The notes below the pieces were generated by a model. The model was not told where the DNA came from. It searched no databases and worked only from the letters and a program-made list of their open reading frames with translations. Positions 1-6,309 of a stretch of 7,362 nucleotides of DNA are shown piece by piece; position 1 is the stretch's first letter; each line of letters starts with the position of its first letter. Source of the DNA: Chloroflexota bacterium (GTDB lineage: Bacteria; Desulfobacterota; Desulfuromonadia; Desulfuromonadales; Geopsychrobacteraceae); assembly GCA_015222355.1 (NCBI GenBank), contig JADFVC010000217.1, positions 1 through 7,362 on the forward strand, in the 5' to 3' direction. The translations under genes were made by a program, and so were the position numbers.

Positions 1-426
1 CTGCAGGGCCCGGAGATAATTGACCTTCTGGGTAAAGTCGGTCATGCCGAAACTCTGCTTGTCAAAAATCTCGAAACCAATGCCCCCTTCAGCCAGCCCG
101 GAACCGGCCAGTTCGATGCGTGCCTCGTAAACCTTGTCAGCCGGAATCAGAATGTCCTTGCCGCCATCCGTAAGCCGGTAGGGGATCTTGCGATCCTTCA
201 ACCATTCAACCACCGAAGCGGCATCACGGCTCGGCAGATTGGCGAATAACAGGCTGTAATCGGCGACCTGCGACTGCATAATTATTGCGCCGAACAGCAG
301 GGCACTGATCAGGGTCACGGCAATCAGGCTCAGCTTACGAGCCAGGGACCACTCCTTGAGCACATCAAGAATCGTCTTCTTTTCGGGCTTTTCAGGAGCG
401 ACTTTTTCAATTGCATCTTCAGCCAT
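1..426 (-). CDS. fliF: Flagellar M-ring protein FliF, N-terminal part (3' end beyond the window)
   Basis: FliF builds the MS-ring, the inner-membrane base on which the C-ring, export gate and rod assemble. The 142 codons present give a charged cytoplasmic N-terminus (residues 1-30), one hydrophobic membrane helix (about 33-50, SLIAVTLISALLFGAIIM), then the start of the periplasmic YscJ/FliF ring-building domain. Typical FliF wording is visible: YSLLFANLPSRDAASVVEWL (57-76), a PADKVYEAR segment (96-103) and GGIGFEIFDKQSFGMTDF (114-131). The frame is open to base 1, so the rest of this normally over 500-residue protein lies to the left. I chose the ATG at 426 because GGAGG (436-440) lies 9 bases upstream; an in-frame ATG at 432 is only 3 bases from that site. 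It is the last gene of the flagellar block seen here, 52 bases after fliE, with no terminator between. Confidence 0.96.
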   Translation of the reverse strand, partial: MAEDAIEKVAPEKPEKKTILDVLKEWSLARKLSLIAVTLISALLFGAIIMQSQVADYSLLFANLPSRDAASVVEWLKDRKIPYRLTDGGKDILIPADKVYEARIELAGSGLAEGGIGFEIFDKQSFGMTDFTQKVNYLRALQ

Positions 427-478
427 CGACATCTTCCTCCGGAATCGATTGTGCTTTTCTCACCAAATCAGGAGCCTG

Positions 479-781
479 TTACACTTGCATCCGCATAATT
501 TCCTGGTAGGCTTCGACCGCCTTGTTCCGTACCTGCACCATCAGTCGCAGGGAAATATCCGCCTCTTCGAGCTTGATCATCGCTTCGTGCAGATTCTTGG
601 TTTCACCGGCAGCGATCTGTTCAGCCGCCCGGTCGGCCGCCAGTTGCGCCTCATTGACTTCAGCGATCGAACCTTTCAGGGCCTCAGCAAACTTGCCGCT
701 GATATTCTGCACCGGAGCGGTCTTCGGGGCCGAGAGTCCTTGCAAATGGGCTTTCATGGTAATGTCAGCAATAGAATTCAT
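479..781 (-). CDS. fliE: Flagellar hook-basal body complex protein FliE
   Basis: FliE is the small adaptor joining the MS-ring/export gate to the proximal rod. At 100 residues it has the usual family length. The N-terminal third is polar and low in structure; the middle is an Ala/Glu-rich helix (about 30-60). The C-terminal half carries the FliE hallmark: NLHEAMIKLEEADISLRLMV (63-82) followed by the ending VRNKAVEAYQEIMRMQV, the conserved rod-type helix that packs with FlgB and FlgC. The start ATG has AGAGGTGA a few bases upstream, which partly overlaps the region of the flgC stop codon (gap of 9 bases), so translation is probably coupled to flgC. The position between flgC and fliF is the standard order flgB-flgC-fliE-fliF found in many bacteria. 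No anomalies seen. Confidence 0.97.
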   Translation of the reverse strand: MNSIADITMKAHLQGLSAPKTAPVQNISGKFAEALKGSIAEVNEAQLAADRAAEQIAAGETKNLHEAMIKLEEADISLRLMVQVRNKAVEAYQEIMRMQV

Positions 782-790
782 AAGTCACCT

Positions 791-1222
791 CTAGCGTCCG
801 ATTTCCAAAGCTTTCAAGGCCATCCGCTTGGCCGACTTGACGACCGTCACGTTCGCCTCGTAGGCCCGGCTGGCGGACATCATGTCAGCAGTTTCCTCAA
901 CGAGACTGATGTTCGGCATGGCCACCTGCCCCTGCTCATCAGCATCGGGATGCGAGGGGTCGTAAACCATGCGCGGCGGCAGGGTGCTGGCTTGAATATG
1001 CGAAACCTTGACCCCTTGGGCGGCATCACGCATGCGCGTGTCGAGGGTGTTGGCAAAACCTTTGCTGGTCGTCTGAAACACCACTTCCCGCTTGCGATAA
1101 GGACCGCCATCGGGCGTCCGGGTGGTTTCGATATTGGCCAGATTCGAGCTGATGGTGTTCAGCCGCAGCCGCTGTGCCTTGAGTGCTGAAGCACTGATTT
1201 TCATCGTCGTGAAAATGTCCAT
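791..1222 (-). CDS. flgC: Flagellar basal-body rod protein FlgC
   Basis: FlgC is a proximal rod subunit exported by the flagellar type III system and assembled in the periplasm above FliE/FlgB. The protein is 143 residues, normal for the family. It starts with the rod/hook signature helix (MDIFTTMKISASALKAQRLR), then SSNLANIETTRTPDGGPYRK (25-44), the segment by which FlgC is usually recognised. It continues with VYDPSHPDADEQGQVAMPNI (86-105) and ends with the coiled-coil helix SASRAYEANVTVVKSAKRMA (116-135). No cleavable signal peptide is present, as expected for a substrate of the flagellar exporter. A GGAGG site lies 4 bases before the ATG and begins inside the flgB stop region; the intergenic gap is only 8 bases, so coupled translation with flgB is likely. 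Confidence 0.98.
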   Translation of the reverse strand: MDIFTTMKISASALKAQRLRLNTISSNLANIETTRTPDGGPYRKREVVFQTTSKGFANTLDTRMRDAAQGVKVSHIQASTLPPRMVYDPSHPDADEQGQVAMPNISLVEETADMMSASRAYEANVTVVKSAKRMALKALEIGR

Positions 1223-1230
1223 AAAACCTC

Positions 1231-1644
1231 CTAGCGCCCATCGCTCACAGCGTACTTGAGCATGCTCAGTTTCTTCTTCAGAATCTGGCTGCCAGCCTCA
1301 TACAAGATCTGGTTCTCAGCCAGATCGAACATTTCATCATCTATGGAGACACTGTTGCCGTCACCCAGAGAGCTGTTGTCACGCTGCTTGACAATCTGGC
1401 CCTGAACACCGTTGATACCACTGGAACCGATCGGAAAATGTTTGACGTTGCTGGTCCGCACCGGGCTTTCCGGGCTGGCAATCGCTTTTCGCAGATCGTC
1501 TTCAAAGGTGAGTTTGCGGGCCGCATAGCCAGGCGTCTCGGCATTGGCGATATTCGCCGCAATCACCTGCTGTTTCTGCGCCCGCAGGTCGAGACTTTTC
1601 TGTAATGCCGCCATGGTGCGATCAGCTATTTTGATTCCTGCCAT
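1231..1644 (-). CDS. flgB: Flagellar basal-body rod protein FlgB
   Basis: FlgB is the first proximal-rod subunit, contacting FliE in the MS-ring. With the ATG at 1644 the product is 137 residues, close to the family norm. The rod signature is clear: VIAANIANAETPGYAARKL (27-45), followed by FEDDLRKAI. The second conserved block, DGNSVSIDDEMFDLAENQ (95-112), is typical FlgB, and the C-terminal helix (about 113-131, ILYEAGSQILKKKLSMLK) supplies the coiled coil that pairs with the N-terminal helix. An upstream in-frame start at 1671 would add nine residues (MSEIGQEST), but AGGAG lies 6 bases before the 1644 ATG, so I prefer the shorter form. The 42 bases separating it from the preceding TPR gene show no hairpin terminator. 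Confidence 0.97.
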   Translation of the reverse strand: MAGIKIADRTMAALQKSLDLRAQKQQVIAANIANAETPGYAARKLTFEDDLRKAIASPESPVRTSNVKHFPIGSSGINGVQGQIVKQRDNSSLGDGNSVSIDDEMFDLAENQILYEAGSQILKKKLSMLKYAVSDGR

Positions 1645-1686
1645 TGTTGACTCCTGCCCTATTTCTGACACAAAACTTAAAATCTC

Positions 1687-4095
1687 TTACTGCTTTTCCT
1701 GAATGAGCAAGTCCTGGGCCAACTTCCCCCAAGAGCTGACAGCATCTTCTTCGACCAGTCGCGTCAGAAGGTTAAGCGCACCCCGGCGCTGCTTTTGTCG
1801 CAACAGAATCTGCGCCCGGCGATAGCGCGCCTGAGACGCGAAAGCAGGGTCGTTGGAAAGCTGGCGATAAATTTTTTCAGCGGCCCGATTCTTTTTCAGG
1901 AGATAGTGACTTTCTGCCAGCAGTGCCATTTCTTTGACTTGCAACTCCCCACCATCCTGCCGAGCCTGCTCCAGGCTCCTGACAACTTCCGGGGACTTTC
2001 CCAGTCGCCAATAGATCCAAGCCGCGCGGATTTCCAGTTGCGGACTGCTGGGACGATTTTTCCGACTCAGCCAGGACAGCAGTTCTTCGTTCCTCTGCTG
2101 CTTCTCGAAAGCATCGAGCAAAACACCGAACAGGGCACCTCTGTCCTCGCCGTCAGGATGCTTCTGCAAATAACTGTCTGCATAATCACTCGCCTTGACA
2201 AACTCATCGCGCTTGAGGAAAGACTTGGCCAAGGGTAAATAAAAGGGGGCACGCCGGGCTTCACCCCTGGTCTGATCAAACAGGTAAAGCAGAACCCGCC
2301 CGGAGCGCTCATAAAGACCGAGGTTGTCAAATGCGCCGGCGAGATCATGTAAAAATGCCCGATCCAGATCACCGCGCAACAACAGGTTGCGGTTCTGCTC
2401 CACCAGCACCACCGCCTGCAGTTCGTCCTGCTCTTCCAGCAGCTTGTGAACAACAATCGGCAACTGTTCCGCTAACAGCAAGTCAGTCTCGCGCCGCAGC
2501 TTGGAACTGCCGAACTCACGCCGGAAGCGCATCAATTCCCGGACGCTTTCCCGGTGGTCTTTCAACAGGTAGAGTGCCAGGGCACGTTTGAAGGTTGCCT
2601 CTTCACGAACCATGCGGGTTCCGGCCCGCTTGCCGAGTTCACCATACTCACTGGCGGCCCGGGCCAGTTCCAATTCACCGCCGGTATTCAATGTGTGGTC
2701 GATCAACCGCAATTCAGCCCGCTCACCCCCCTCAGTACCGGGTCGTTCGAGTGTGGTTTTCTGCAGACCGATCATCCCCCAGCTAAGATCGCCGGCATCG
2801 TAAGCGGCGACCCCCACGGCAAAGAGGACCAGATCGTCACCCGGCTGTTCTTTCATCAACCCACTTAATTTCCGGTAGAGCCGGTTGGCCAAGTCAAAAT
2901 CGCCGTGGCGATAAGCGCTGAAAGCGGCCAGGTTACAGGATGACGGGTAGGCATCGAAAAGCCCTGCCTCTTCGGCAAGGGAACGATATTCTGCAACCGC
3001 CTCCCCAAGCTGACCGAGCCCGGCCAGTGCATCGGCAATCCGTAGTTCAATGACAGGGATCAACCGCTCAGGCCAAATCAACTCTTCGTTCTGCAGATCG
3101 TCGAGAGCCGGTTTATGCTGTTTGGTCGCCAGGGCGGTCTCCACGGCCAACAGATAAACCGGGGACATCAACCTTTCTCCGGCCGGCAGTTTCGGCAACA
3201 GCTCCTGTAAACCTAACCGGGCAACAAATGGCTGCCCACCCGCCGCCTGTCCGTAGGTTGTCAAATAATCGACACGGATCTGCTCTTTCCCTTGCTGATT
3301 CTGTAATGACTGCAGGCGGGCCAGGCCAGCCTCGACCGCACCGGTGCGAAGGTGCGCCTCGGCCACGAGGAGATTGCGCAAATAAATCTGTTGTTCATCC
3401 AGACCAGCAATCCGGCTCGCCTTGCGTAACAGGCTCAGCCACCTTCCTGCCTCGGCATGCTGCTGCAAAGGCCAGAGCGGGTCTTCCTGGTTGGTCACCA
3501 GGGGCGGCAGGGGTGGCAAGGTGTAGTTCAGGGGCAGATTGAGCTTCCAATAAGTCTGATATTCGCGAAAAAAATCGGGCCAACGTCCCTGCCAGGGGGA
3601 TTCCTTCTGCAGCGCCTGCGCTTTTTTCCCAGGTTTACGCGGCGGCATATCCGCTATCCGGAAAGCCACCCCGGGGCGCGCTCCGGACTCCCCCTCCCAA
3701 TAGATATCCATCACCACCCGTGGCGGGCTGCTTTTCGACTCGGTAATGACCTGATTGGGAGGCCGCCGCAACAGAATCGAGGTCAGCAGATCACGATATT
3801 TCTGTGCCAACAGAATTTTCACCACCGTTTCATCTTCCGGCAGGCTGCGCAACTGCGCTGAGACCCCGGTGGATTTCAACAGCAAATCGACCCGTTGGCC
3901 ATTGTGCTCAATTTCAAAATCTGGCAACCCGGAAAAGTGAAGAGTGATCCGCGTACTGCCGATCTGCTCCTGTTTTTCCATGCGGGTCAACGTGATCTGT
4001 GCTGCCGCCTGAACGGTCATTGCCACGCCCATGAAGAACAGCAGTAACAGCAGCAATAATCCGAGAATTTTGTGAATCTGAACGGGATGTCGCAT
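1687..4095 (-). CDS. Exported AMIN-like/TPR-solenoid protein heading the flagellar operon; possible periplasmic motor scaffold
   Basis: I do not recognise a named orthologue. The 802-residue protein has four parts. (1) A signal peptide: RHPVQIHK, a Leu-rich core (10-28) and a likely VQA-AA cleavage near residue 30. (2) A beta-rich domain, about 33-135, with an AMIN-like pattern: STRITLHFSGLPDFEI (47-62) and RVVMDIYWEG (126-135); AMIN domains of AmiC and PilQ bind the cell wall. (3) A proline-rich linker (150-200). (4) A long helical-repeat solenoid, about 205-800, with TPR-style units, e.g. 391-410, 505-528, 620-645, 725-745 and 755-780. Only one Cys (387). GGAGG sits 5 bases before the ATG. 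A sigma-54 promoter lies directly upstream and flgB follows 42 bases downstream, so it should be made with the rod and act in the periplasm. Exact role is unknown; Campylobacter PflA has a comparable architecture, which is inference only. Confidence 0.85.
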   Translation of the reverse strand: MRHPVQIHKILGLLLLLLLFFMGVAMTVQAAAQITLTRMEKQEQIGSTRITLHFSGLPDFEIEHNGQRVDLLLKSTGVSAQLRSLPEDETVVKILLAQKYRDLLTSILLRRPPNQVITESKSSPPRVVMDIYWEGESGARPGVAFRIADMPPRKPGKKAQALQKESPWQGRWPDFFREYQTYWKLNLPLNYTLPPLPPLVTNQEDPLWPLQQHAEAGRWLSLLRKASRIAGLDEQQIYLRNLLVAEAHLRTGAVEAGLARLQSLQNQQGKEQIRVDYLTTYGQAAGGQPFVARLGLQELLPKLPAGERLMSPVYLLAVETALATKQHKPALDDLQNEELIWPERLIPVIELRIADALAGLGQLGEAVAEYRSLAEEAGLFDAYPSSCNLAAFSAYRHGDFDLANRLYRKLSGLMKEQPGDDLVLFAVGVAAYDAGDLSWGMIGLQKTTLERPGTEGGERAELRLIDHTLNTGGELELARAASEYGELGKRAGTRMVREEATFKRALALYLLKDHRESVRELMRFRREFGSSKLRRETDLLLAEQLPIVVHKLLEEQDELQAVVLVEQNRNLLLRGDLDRAFLHDLAGAFDNLGLYERSGRVLLYLFDQTRGEARRAPFYLPLAKSFLKRDEFVKASDYADSYLQKHPDGEDRGALFGVLLDAFEKQQRNEELLSWLSRKNRPSSPQLEIRAAWIYWRLGKSPEVVRSLEQARQDGGELQVKEMALLAESHYLLKKNRAAEKIYRQLSNDPAFASQARYRRAQILLRQKQRRGALNLLTRLVEEDAVSSWGKLAQDLLIQEKQ

Positions 4096-4138
4096 CCACG
4101 CCTCCGGTGGTTGTTATGAATATCCGGAAAGGTTCTTA

Positions 4139-4155
4139 GGCCAGAACTGTGCCAA
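4139..4155 (-). promoter_or_regulatory. Sigma-54 (RpoN) -24/-12 promoter of the flagellar operon
   Basis: On the minus strand the bases read TTGGCACAGTTCTGGCC. Against the sigma-54 consensus (TTGGCACG-N4-TTGCW) the -24 half is TTGGCAC, complete, and the -12 half is TGGC, with the invariant GG (4153-4152) and GC (4141-4140) separated by exactly 10 bases. The predicted start of transcription is near 4128, giving a leader of about 33 bases before the TPR gene. Sigma-54 needs an enhancer-binding activator, and flagellar genes of many Gram-negatives use one (FlrC, FleR or FlgR type). Confidence 0.75.
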
Positions 4156-4265
4156 ATCGTTTTTAAAACAACCAACCAGCTGTAATAATTGAAGTTAATT
4201 GAGCTGTTCGAGCAGGTAGGATTCCCCAGAAACGGAAAACGTCCGGGATTAAGTCGTCATTTTGA

Positions 4266-4275
4266 CAATCGATTG
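4266..4275. promoter_or_regulatory. Palindrome, possible activator-binding site upstream of the sigma-54 promoter
   Basis: CAATCGATTG is a perfect 10-base palindrome. It lies about 110 bases upstream of the -24 element, which is the usual distance for an enhancer used by sigma-54 activators. Only one copy was seen in this intergenic region; a related AATCGATTG is present at 442-450 between fliE and fliF, so chance occurrence is quite possible. Assignment is inference. Confidence 0.2.
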
Positions 4276-4358
4276 CAGAAGAGGGGGTGCTACAGTGTCA
4301 TTGAACCTGAAAACTGGAGAGAATTGATGCCGGCAACCTTGCCGAAAGGCGCGATTTT

Positions 4359-4397
4359 AAAAAAAACTACTGCAACGCCGGAGGGCGGACTTTTTGC
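4359..4397 (-). terminator. Weak, imperfect terminator-like hairpin after the VOC gene
   Basis: Reading the minus strand just past the VOC stop, CGCC-CTCC-GGCG forms a 4-base stem and 4-base loop, extended by GCAA/TTGC with a 6-base bulge on the left side. A run of eight T follows five bases later. The bulge and offset make it a poor intrinsic terminator. It overlaps a segment that may instead be a dispersed repeat remnant. Confidence 0.3.
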
Positions 4398-4404
4398 GAC
4401 GCCA

Positions 4405-4794
4405 TCATTCCTCGTTCAGAACCAGCAGGTAACCATCCGGGTCATGCAACCAGATTTCCCGGCGCTGATGCTCATCATCCTCCAGTTCATAAGCAACCGG
4501 CCACCGGGCGCGTTCAATACGAAAACGGACAACGGTTAAATCACGACAACTCAGTTCCAGTTGCACCCCAACCCCGAGGGGCTGACGGGTCAGATTTTGT
4601 AACAGTGCCGGGTGCTGGGCTTCCAGGTCCTCCAGAAGGCGAAACACGATGCAGGTTTCCCGGCAACGCAGCAGCAGAAAATCGGGAGCGCGTCCAACAG
4701 CCTGGCTGCGTTGCGGATTCAATTGCAGGATATCCCGGTAGAAAGCTTCCGTACGCTGCAAATCACTGACGCCAAGAGTGAAACTGAGATGCAT
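4405..4794 (-). CDS. VOC-superfamily (glyoxalase/bleomycin-resistance fold) protein, probably not metal-binding
   Basis: The 129-residue product has the paired beta-alpha-beta-beta-beta layout of a vicinal-oxygen-chelate protein: FTLGVSDLQRTEAFYRDIL (5-23) opens module one, VGVQLELSCRDL (75-86) opens module two, and EIWLHDPDGYLLVLNEE closes it. Metal-using members place His, His/Gln and Glu at positions equivalent to residues 4, 78 and 125; here these are Ser, Gln and Val, so a glyoxalase I or ring-cleaving dioxygenase role is unlikely, and a ligand-binding or sequestering function fits better. The substrate cannot be named. The ATG at 4794 has AGGAG 5 bases upstream; an earlier in-frame ATG at 4833 would add 13 residues but has a poor ribosome site. 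It stands alone, divergent from folK and upstream of the flagellar promoter, in the same direction as that operon. Confidence 0.85.
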   Translation of the reverse strand: MHLSFTLGVSDLQRTEAFYRDILQLNPQRSQAVGRAPDFLLLRCRETCIVFRLLEDLEAQHPALLQNLTRQPLGVGVQLELSCRDLTVVRFRIERARWPVAYELEDDEHQRREIWLHDPDGYLLVLNEE

Positions 4795-4817
4795 GGACGC
4801 TCCTACGCGATGACAAA

Positions 4818-4847
4818 TTGATTTTACTTTCATGCCTGTGTTTTAAT
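4818..4847 (+). promoter_or_regulatory. Sigma-70 type promoter with extended -10 for folK operon
   Basis: TTGATT (4818-4823), an 18-base spacer and TTTAAT (4842-4847), the latter directly preceded by TGT, which is an extended -10 element. Transcription should start around 4853-4855, only 3 to 5 bases before the folK ATG. It sits in the 63-base divergent gap between the VOC gene and folK. Confidence 0.5.
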
Positions 4848-4857
4848 CCCTCAAATT

Positions 4858-5382
4858 ATGACAGAGCAGCAAAAGAGTCGAGCTTTTCTTGCCCTCGGCG
4901 GCAATCTGGATAACCCGCGCCGGGCCTTTATAAAAGCCTGCGAAACAATCAAAGCCCATCCGCACATTGAACTGTTGGCAGCTTCATCACTCTACCGGAC
5001 ACCACCGGTAGGCGGGCCAACCGGACAACCCGATTATCTGAATGCGGTTATTGCAGTGGCCACCGGACTACCGCCTCAAAAGTTGCTTGACTTTTGCCGA
5101 CAGATCGAAAATGCTGCCGGCCGAACACGCGATATCCGCTGGGGAGCCCGAACGCTTGATATTGACCTGCTCTTTTATGAGCAACTGGTTCTTGATACGC
5201 CGGAACTGAAATTGCCCCACCCGCGTTTGCAACAACGACATTTTGTCCTGCGACCACTCGTGGAGCTGGCGGCCGATTACCGTCACCCGCTTTTGCATTG
5301 CAGCATCGCCGAAATTCTCAATGCCTTGCCGGCGGCGGCAGGAATCACCCGCCTGGAAGATGAATGGATAGACAATGATTAA
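4858..5382 (+). CDS. folK: 2-amino-4-hydroxy-6-hydroxymethyldihydropteridine pyrophosphokinase (HPPK)
   Basis: FolK transfers pyrophosphate from ATP to 6-hydroxymethyl-7,8-dihydropterin in the cytoplasm, the step before dihydropteroate synthase in folate synthesis. The 174-residue protein carries the family blocks in order: FLALGGNLDNP (10-20), SSLYRTPPVG (43-52), QPDYLNAV (57-64), the signature RWGARTLDIDLLFY (94-107), HPRLQQRHFVLRPL (121-134). Asp101 and Asp103 match the Mg-ATP ligands (D95/D97 in the E. coli enzyme) and His121 matches its H115. The C-terminus is slightly longer than in E. coli (159 residues). No Shine-Dalgarno precedes the ATG and no other start lies before the conserved core, while a promoter ends just upstream, so the message may be leaderless. 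It overlaps the next gene by 8 bases (ATGATTAA), the first link of a three-gene operon. Confidence 0.97.
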   Translation: MTEQQKSRAFLALGGNLDNPRRAFIKACETIKAHPHIELLAASSLYRTPPVGGPTGQPDYLNAVIAVATGLPPQKLLDFCRQIENAAGRTRDIRWGARTLDIDLLFYEQLVLDTPELKLPHPRLQQRHFVLRPLVELAADYRHPLLHCSIAEILNALPAAAGITRLEDEWIDND

Positions 5383-5626
5383 GCTATTGATCCTGGTCCT
5401 GCTCGGATTTGTCGGCTATTCGATAATCCAAGGCCTGATCCGCCCGAAAGACTCCCGCGGCAGAAAAATGCCGAGGAGCCGGTCACAGGAAGGCGAGCAG
5501 ATGGTTGAAGACCCGCAATGCGGCACCTTTCTGCCGCTCAGTGATGCCATTTCGGCCAACATCAATGGCCGACAGCAATATTTCTGTTCCAGGAAATGCC
5601 TGAAAGAATACAAAAAAAACCATTAA
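5375..5626 (+). CDS. Small membrane-anchored Cys-rich (YHS/PP0621-like) protein
   Basis: This 83-residue protein has an N-terminal hydrophobic helix (3-22, KLLILVLLGFVGYSIIQGLI), a basic polar linker (23-42), and a compact C-terminal module with DPQCGTFLPLSDAI (47-59) and YFCSRKCLKEYKKNH (69-83). The cysteines C49, C71 and C75, perhaps with a His, form the DPxCG...YFCSxxC pattern of YHS/TRASH-like metal-binding modules and of the short PP0621-type proteins; zinc or other metal binding is inferred. Function is not known. The start codon lies inside the end of folK (ATGATTAA, 8 bases shared) and there is no good ribosome site of its own, which indicates translational coupling. The transaldolase gene follows after 33 bases. 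The reading frame is well supported by the conserved Cys pattern and the overlap. Confidence 0.85.
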   Translation: MIKLLILVLLGFVGYSIIQGLIRPKDSRGRKMPRSRSQEGEQMVEDPQCGTFLPLSDAISANINGRQQYFCSRKCLKEYKKNH

Positions 5627-5659
5627 GAGAGTCTTCTCCCCTTCATAAAGGAGCCTTCG

Positions 5660-6301
5660 ATGAAATTTTTTATCGACACCGCAGACGTTGCTGAAATCCG
5701 CGCCGCCCATGAACTGGGACTGGTTGACGGTGTCACCACCAACCCCTCACTGATTGCCAAGAGCGGGCGCAATTTTAAAGAAGTCATTTGCGAAATCACG
5801 GAAATTGTTGATGGCCCGATCTCGGCGGAAGTGATTGCCCTGGACGCCTCGGGAATGCTGACGGAAGGTCGCGAACTGGTCAAAATTCACAACAACATCG
5901 TCATCAAGGTGCCGATGACCAGCGACGGCCTGAAGGCCACCAAGCAGTTCACCCACGAGGGAATCAACACCAATGTCACGCTGATTTTCTCCCCCTTACA
6001 GGCCCTGCTGGCGGCCAAAGCCGGGGCCACTTACGTTTCACCCTTTGTCGGCCGACTGGACGATGTCGGACATGAAGGGCTGGAAGGGGTCGAGCAGATG
6101 CGCACGATTTATGACAACTATGGTTACGACACCGAAATCATTGTCGCCTCGGTTCGTTCCCCCATGCATGTGCTCAACGCCGGACTGATCGGTGCGGACA
6201 TCTGTACAATTCCTTATAACGTTATGACTCAGTTGGCCAAACATCCACTGACGGACATCGGAATTGAAAAGTTTCTAGCCGATTGGGAAAAAACCAAATA
6301 A
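5660..6301 (+). CDS. tal: Transaldolase, short bacterial type (TalC/Fsa family, subfamily 3B)
   Basis: The enzyme moves a dihydroxyacetone unit between sugar phosphates in the non-oxidative pentose phosphate pathway (cytoplasm). At 213 residues it matches the short TalC/MipB/Fsa group. Visible family motifs: [14 protein letters not shown] (1-14) with catalytic Asp6, [13 protein letters not shown] (24-36) with Asn28, [15 protein letters not shown] (79-93) with Schiff-base Lys83, [20 protein letters not shown] (101-120), [11 protein letters not shown] (125-135), and ASVRSPMHV (163-171). Phe129 stands where fructose-6-phosphate aldolase has Tyr131 and E. coli TalB has Phe178; Phe is linked with transaldolase rather than aldolase activity, so I call transaldolase. 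An AAAGGAG site is 6 bases before the ATG. It is third in the folK operon and followed by a strong terminator. Confidence 0.96.
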   Translation: MKFFIDTADVAEIRAAHELGLVDGVTTNPSLIAKSGRNFKEVICEITEIVDGPISAEVIALDASGMLTEGRELVKIHNNIVIKVPMTSDGLKATKQFTHEGINTNVTLIFSPLQALLAAKAGATYVSPFVGRLDDVGHEGLEGVEQMRTIYDNYGYDTEIIVASVRSPMHVLNAGLIGADICTIPYNVMTQLAKHPLTDIGIEKFLADWEKTK

Positions 6302-6309
6302 CCATAAAT

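Larger units (their letters stand above)
4156..4404. other. 249-base intergenic region upstream of the flagellar operon
   Basis: This stretch separates the end of the VOC gene from the sigma-54 promoter. It contains the 4266-4275 palindrome, two direct AATTGA copies (4187-4202), short stems such as CGGCA-ACCT-TGCCG (4331-4344), and the terminator-like or repeat-like segment at its right end. I see no convincing protein gene; an open frame from a TTG at 4189 runs antisense into the VOC gene and lacks a ribosome site. It is the natural place for upstream activating sequences of the flagellar promoter. Confidence 0.6.

Noticed and set aside
356..1189. Long plus-strand open frame (277 codons) opposite fliE and flgC
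   Set aside because: It covers two certain flagellar genes on the other strand, has no recognisable domain and no ribosome site, and is explained by the codon bias of the real genes.
4270..4400. Possible GEMM (cyclic dinucleotide) riboswitch, suggested by a GCC-GAAA-GGC stem
   Set aside because: The conserved core sequences of the class (such as the GGGCAAACC and GACGCAAAGCC parts) are absent on both strands.
4189..4539. Plus-strand open frame of 116 codons in the gap before the flagellar operon
   Set aside because: It starts at a TTG without a ribosome site, runs antisense into the VOC gene, and shows no familiar motif.
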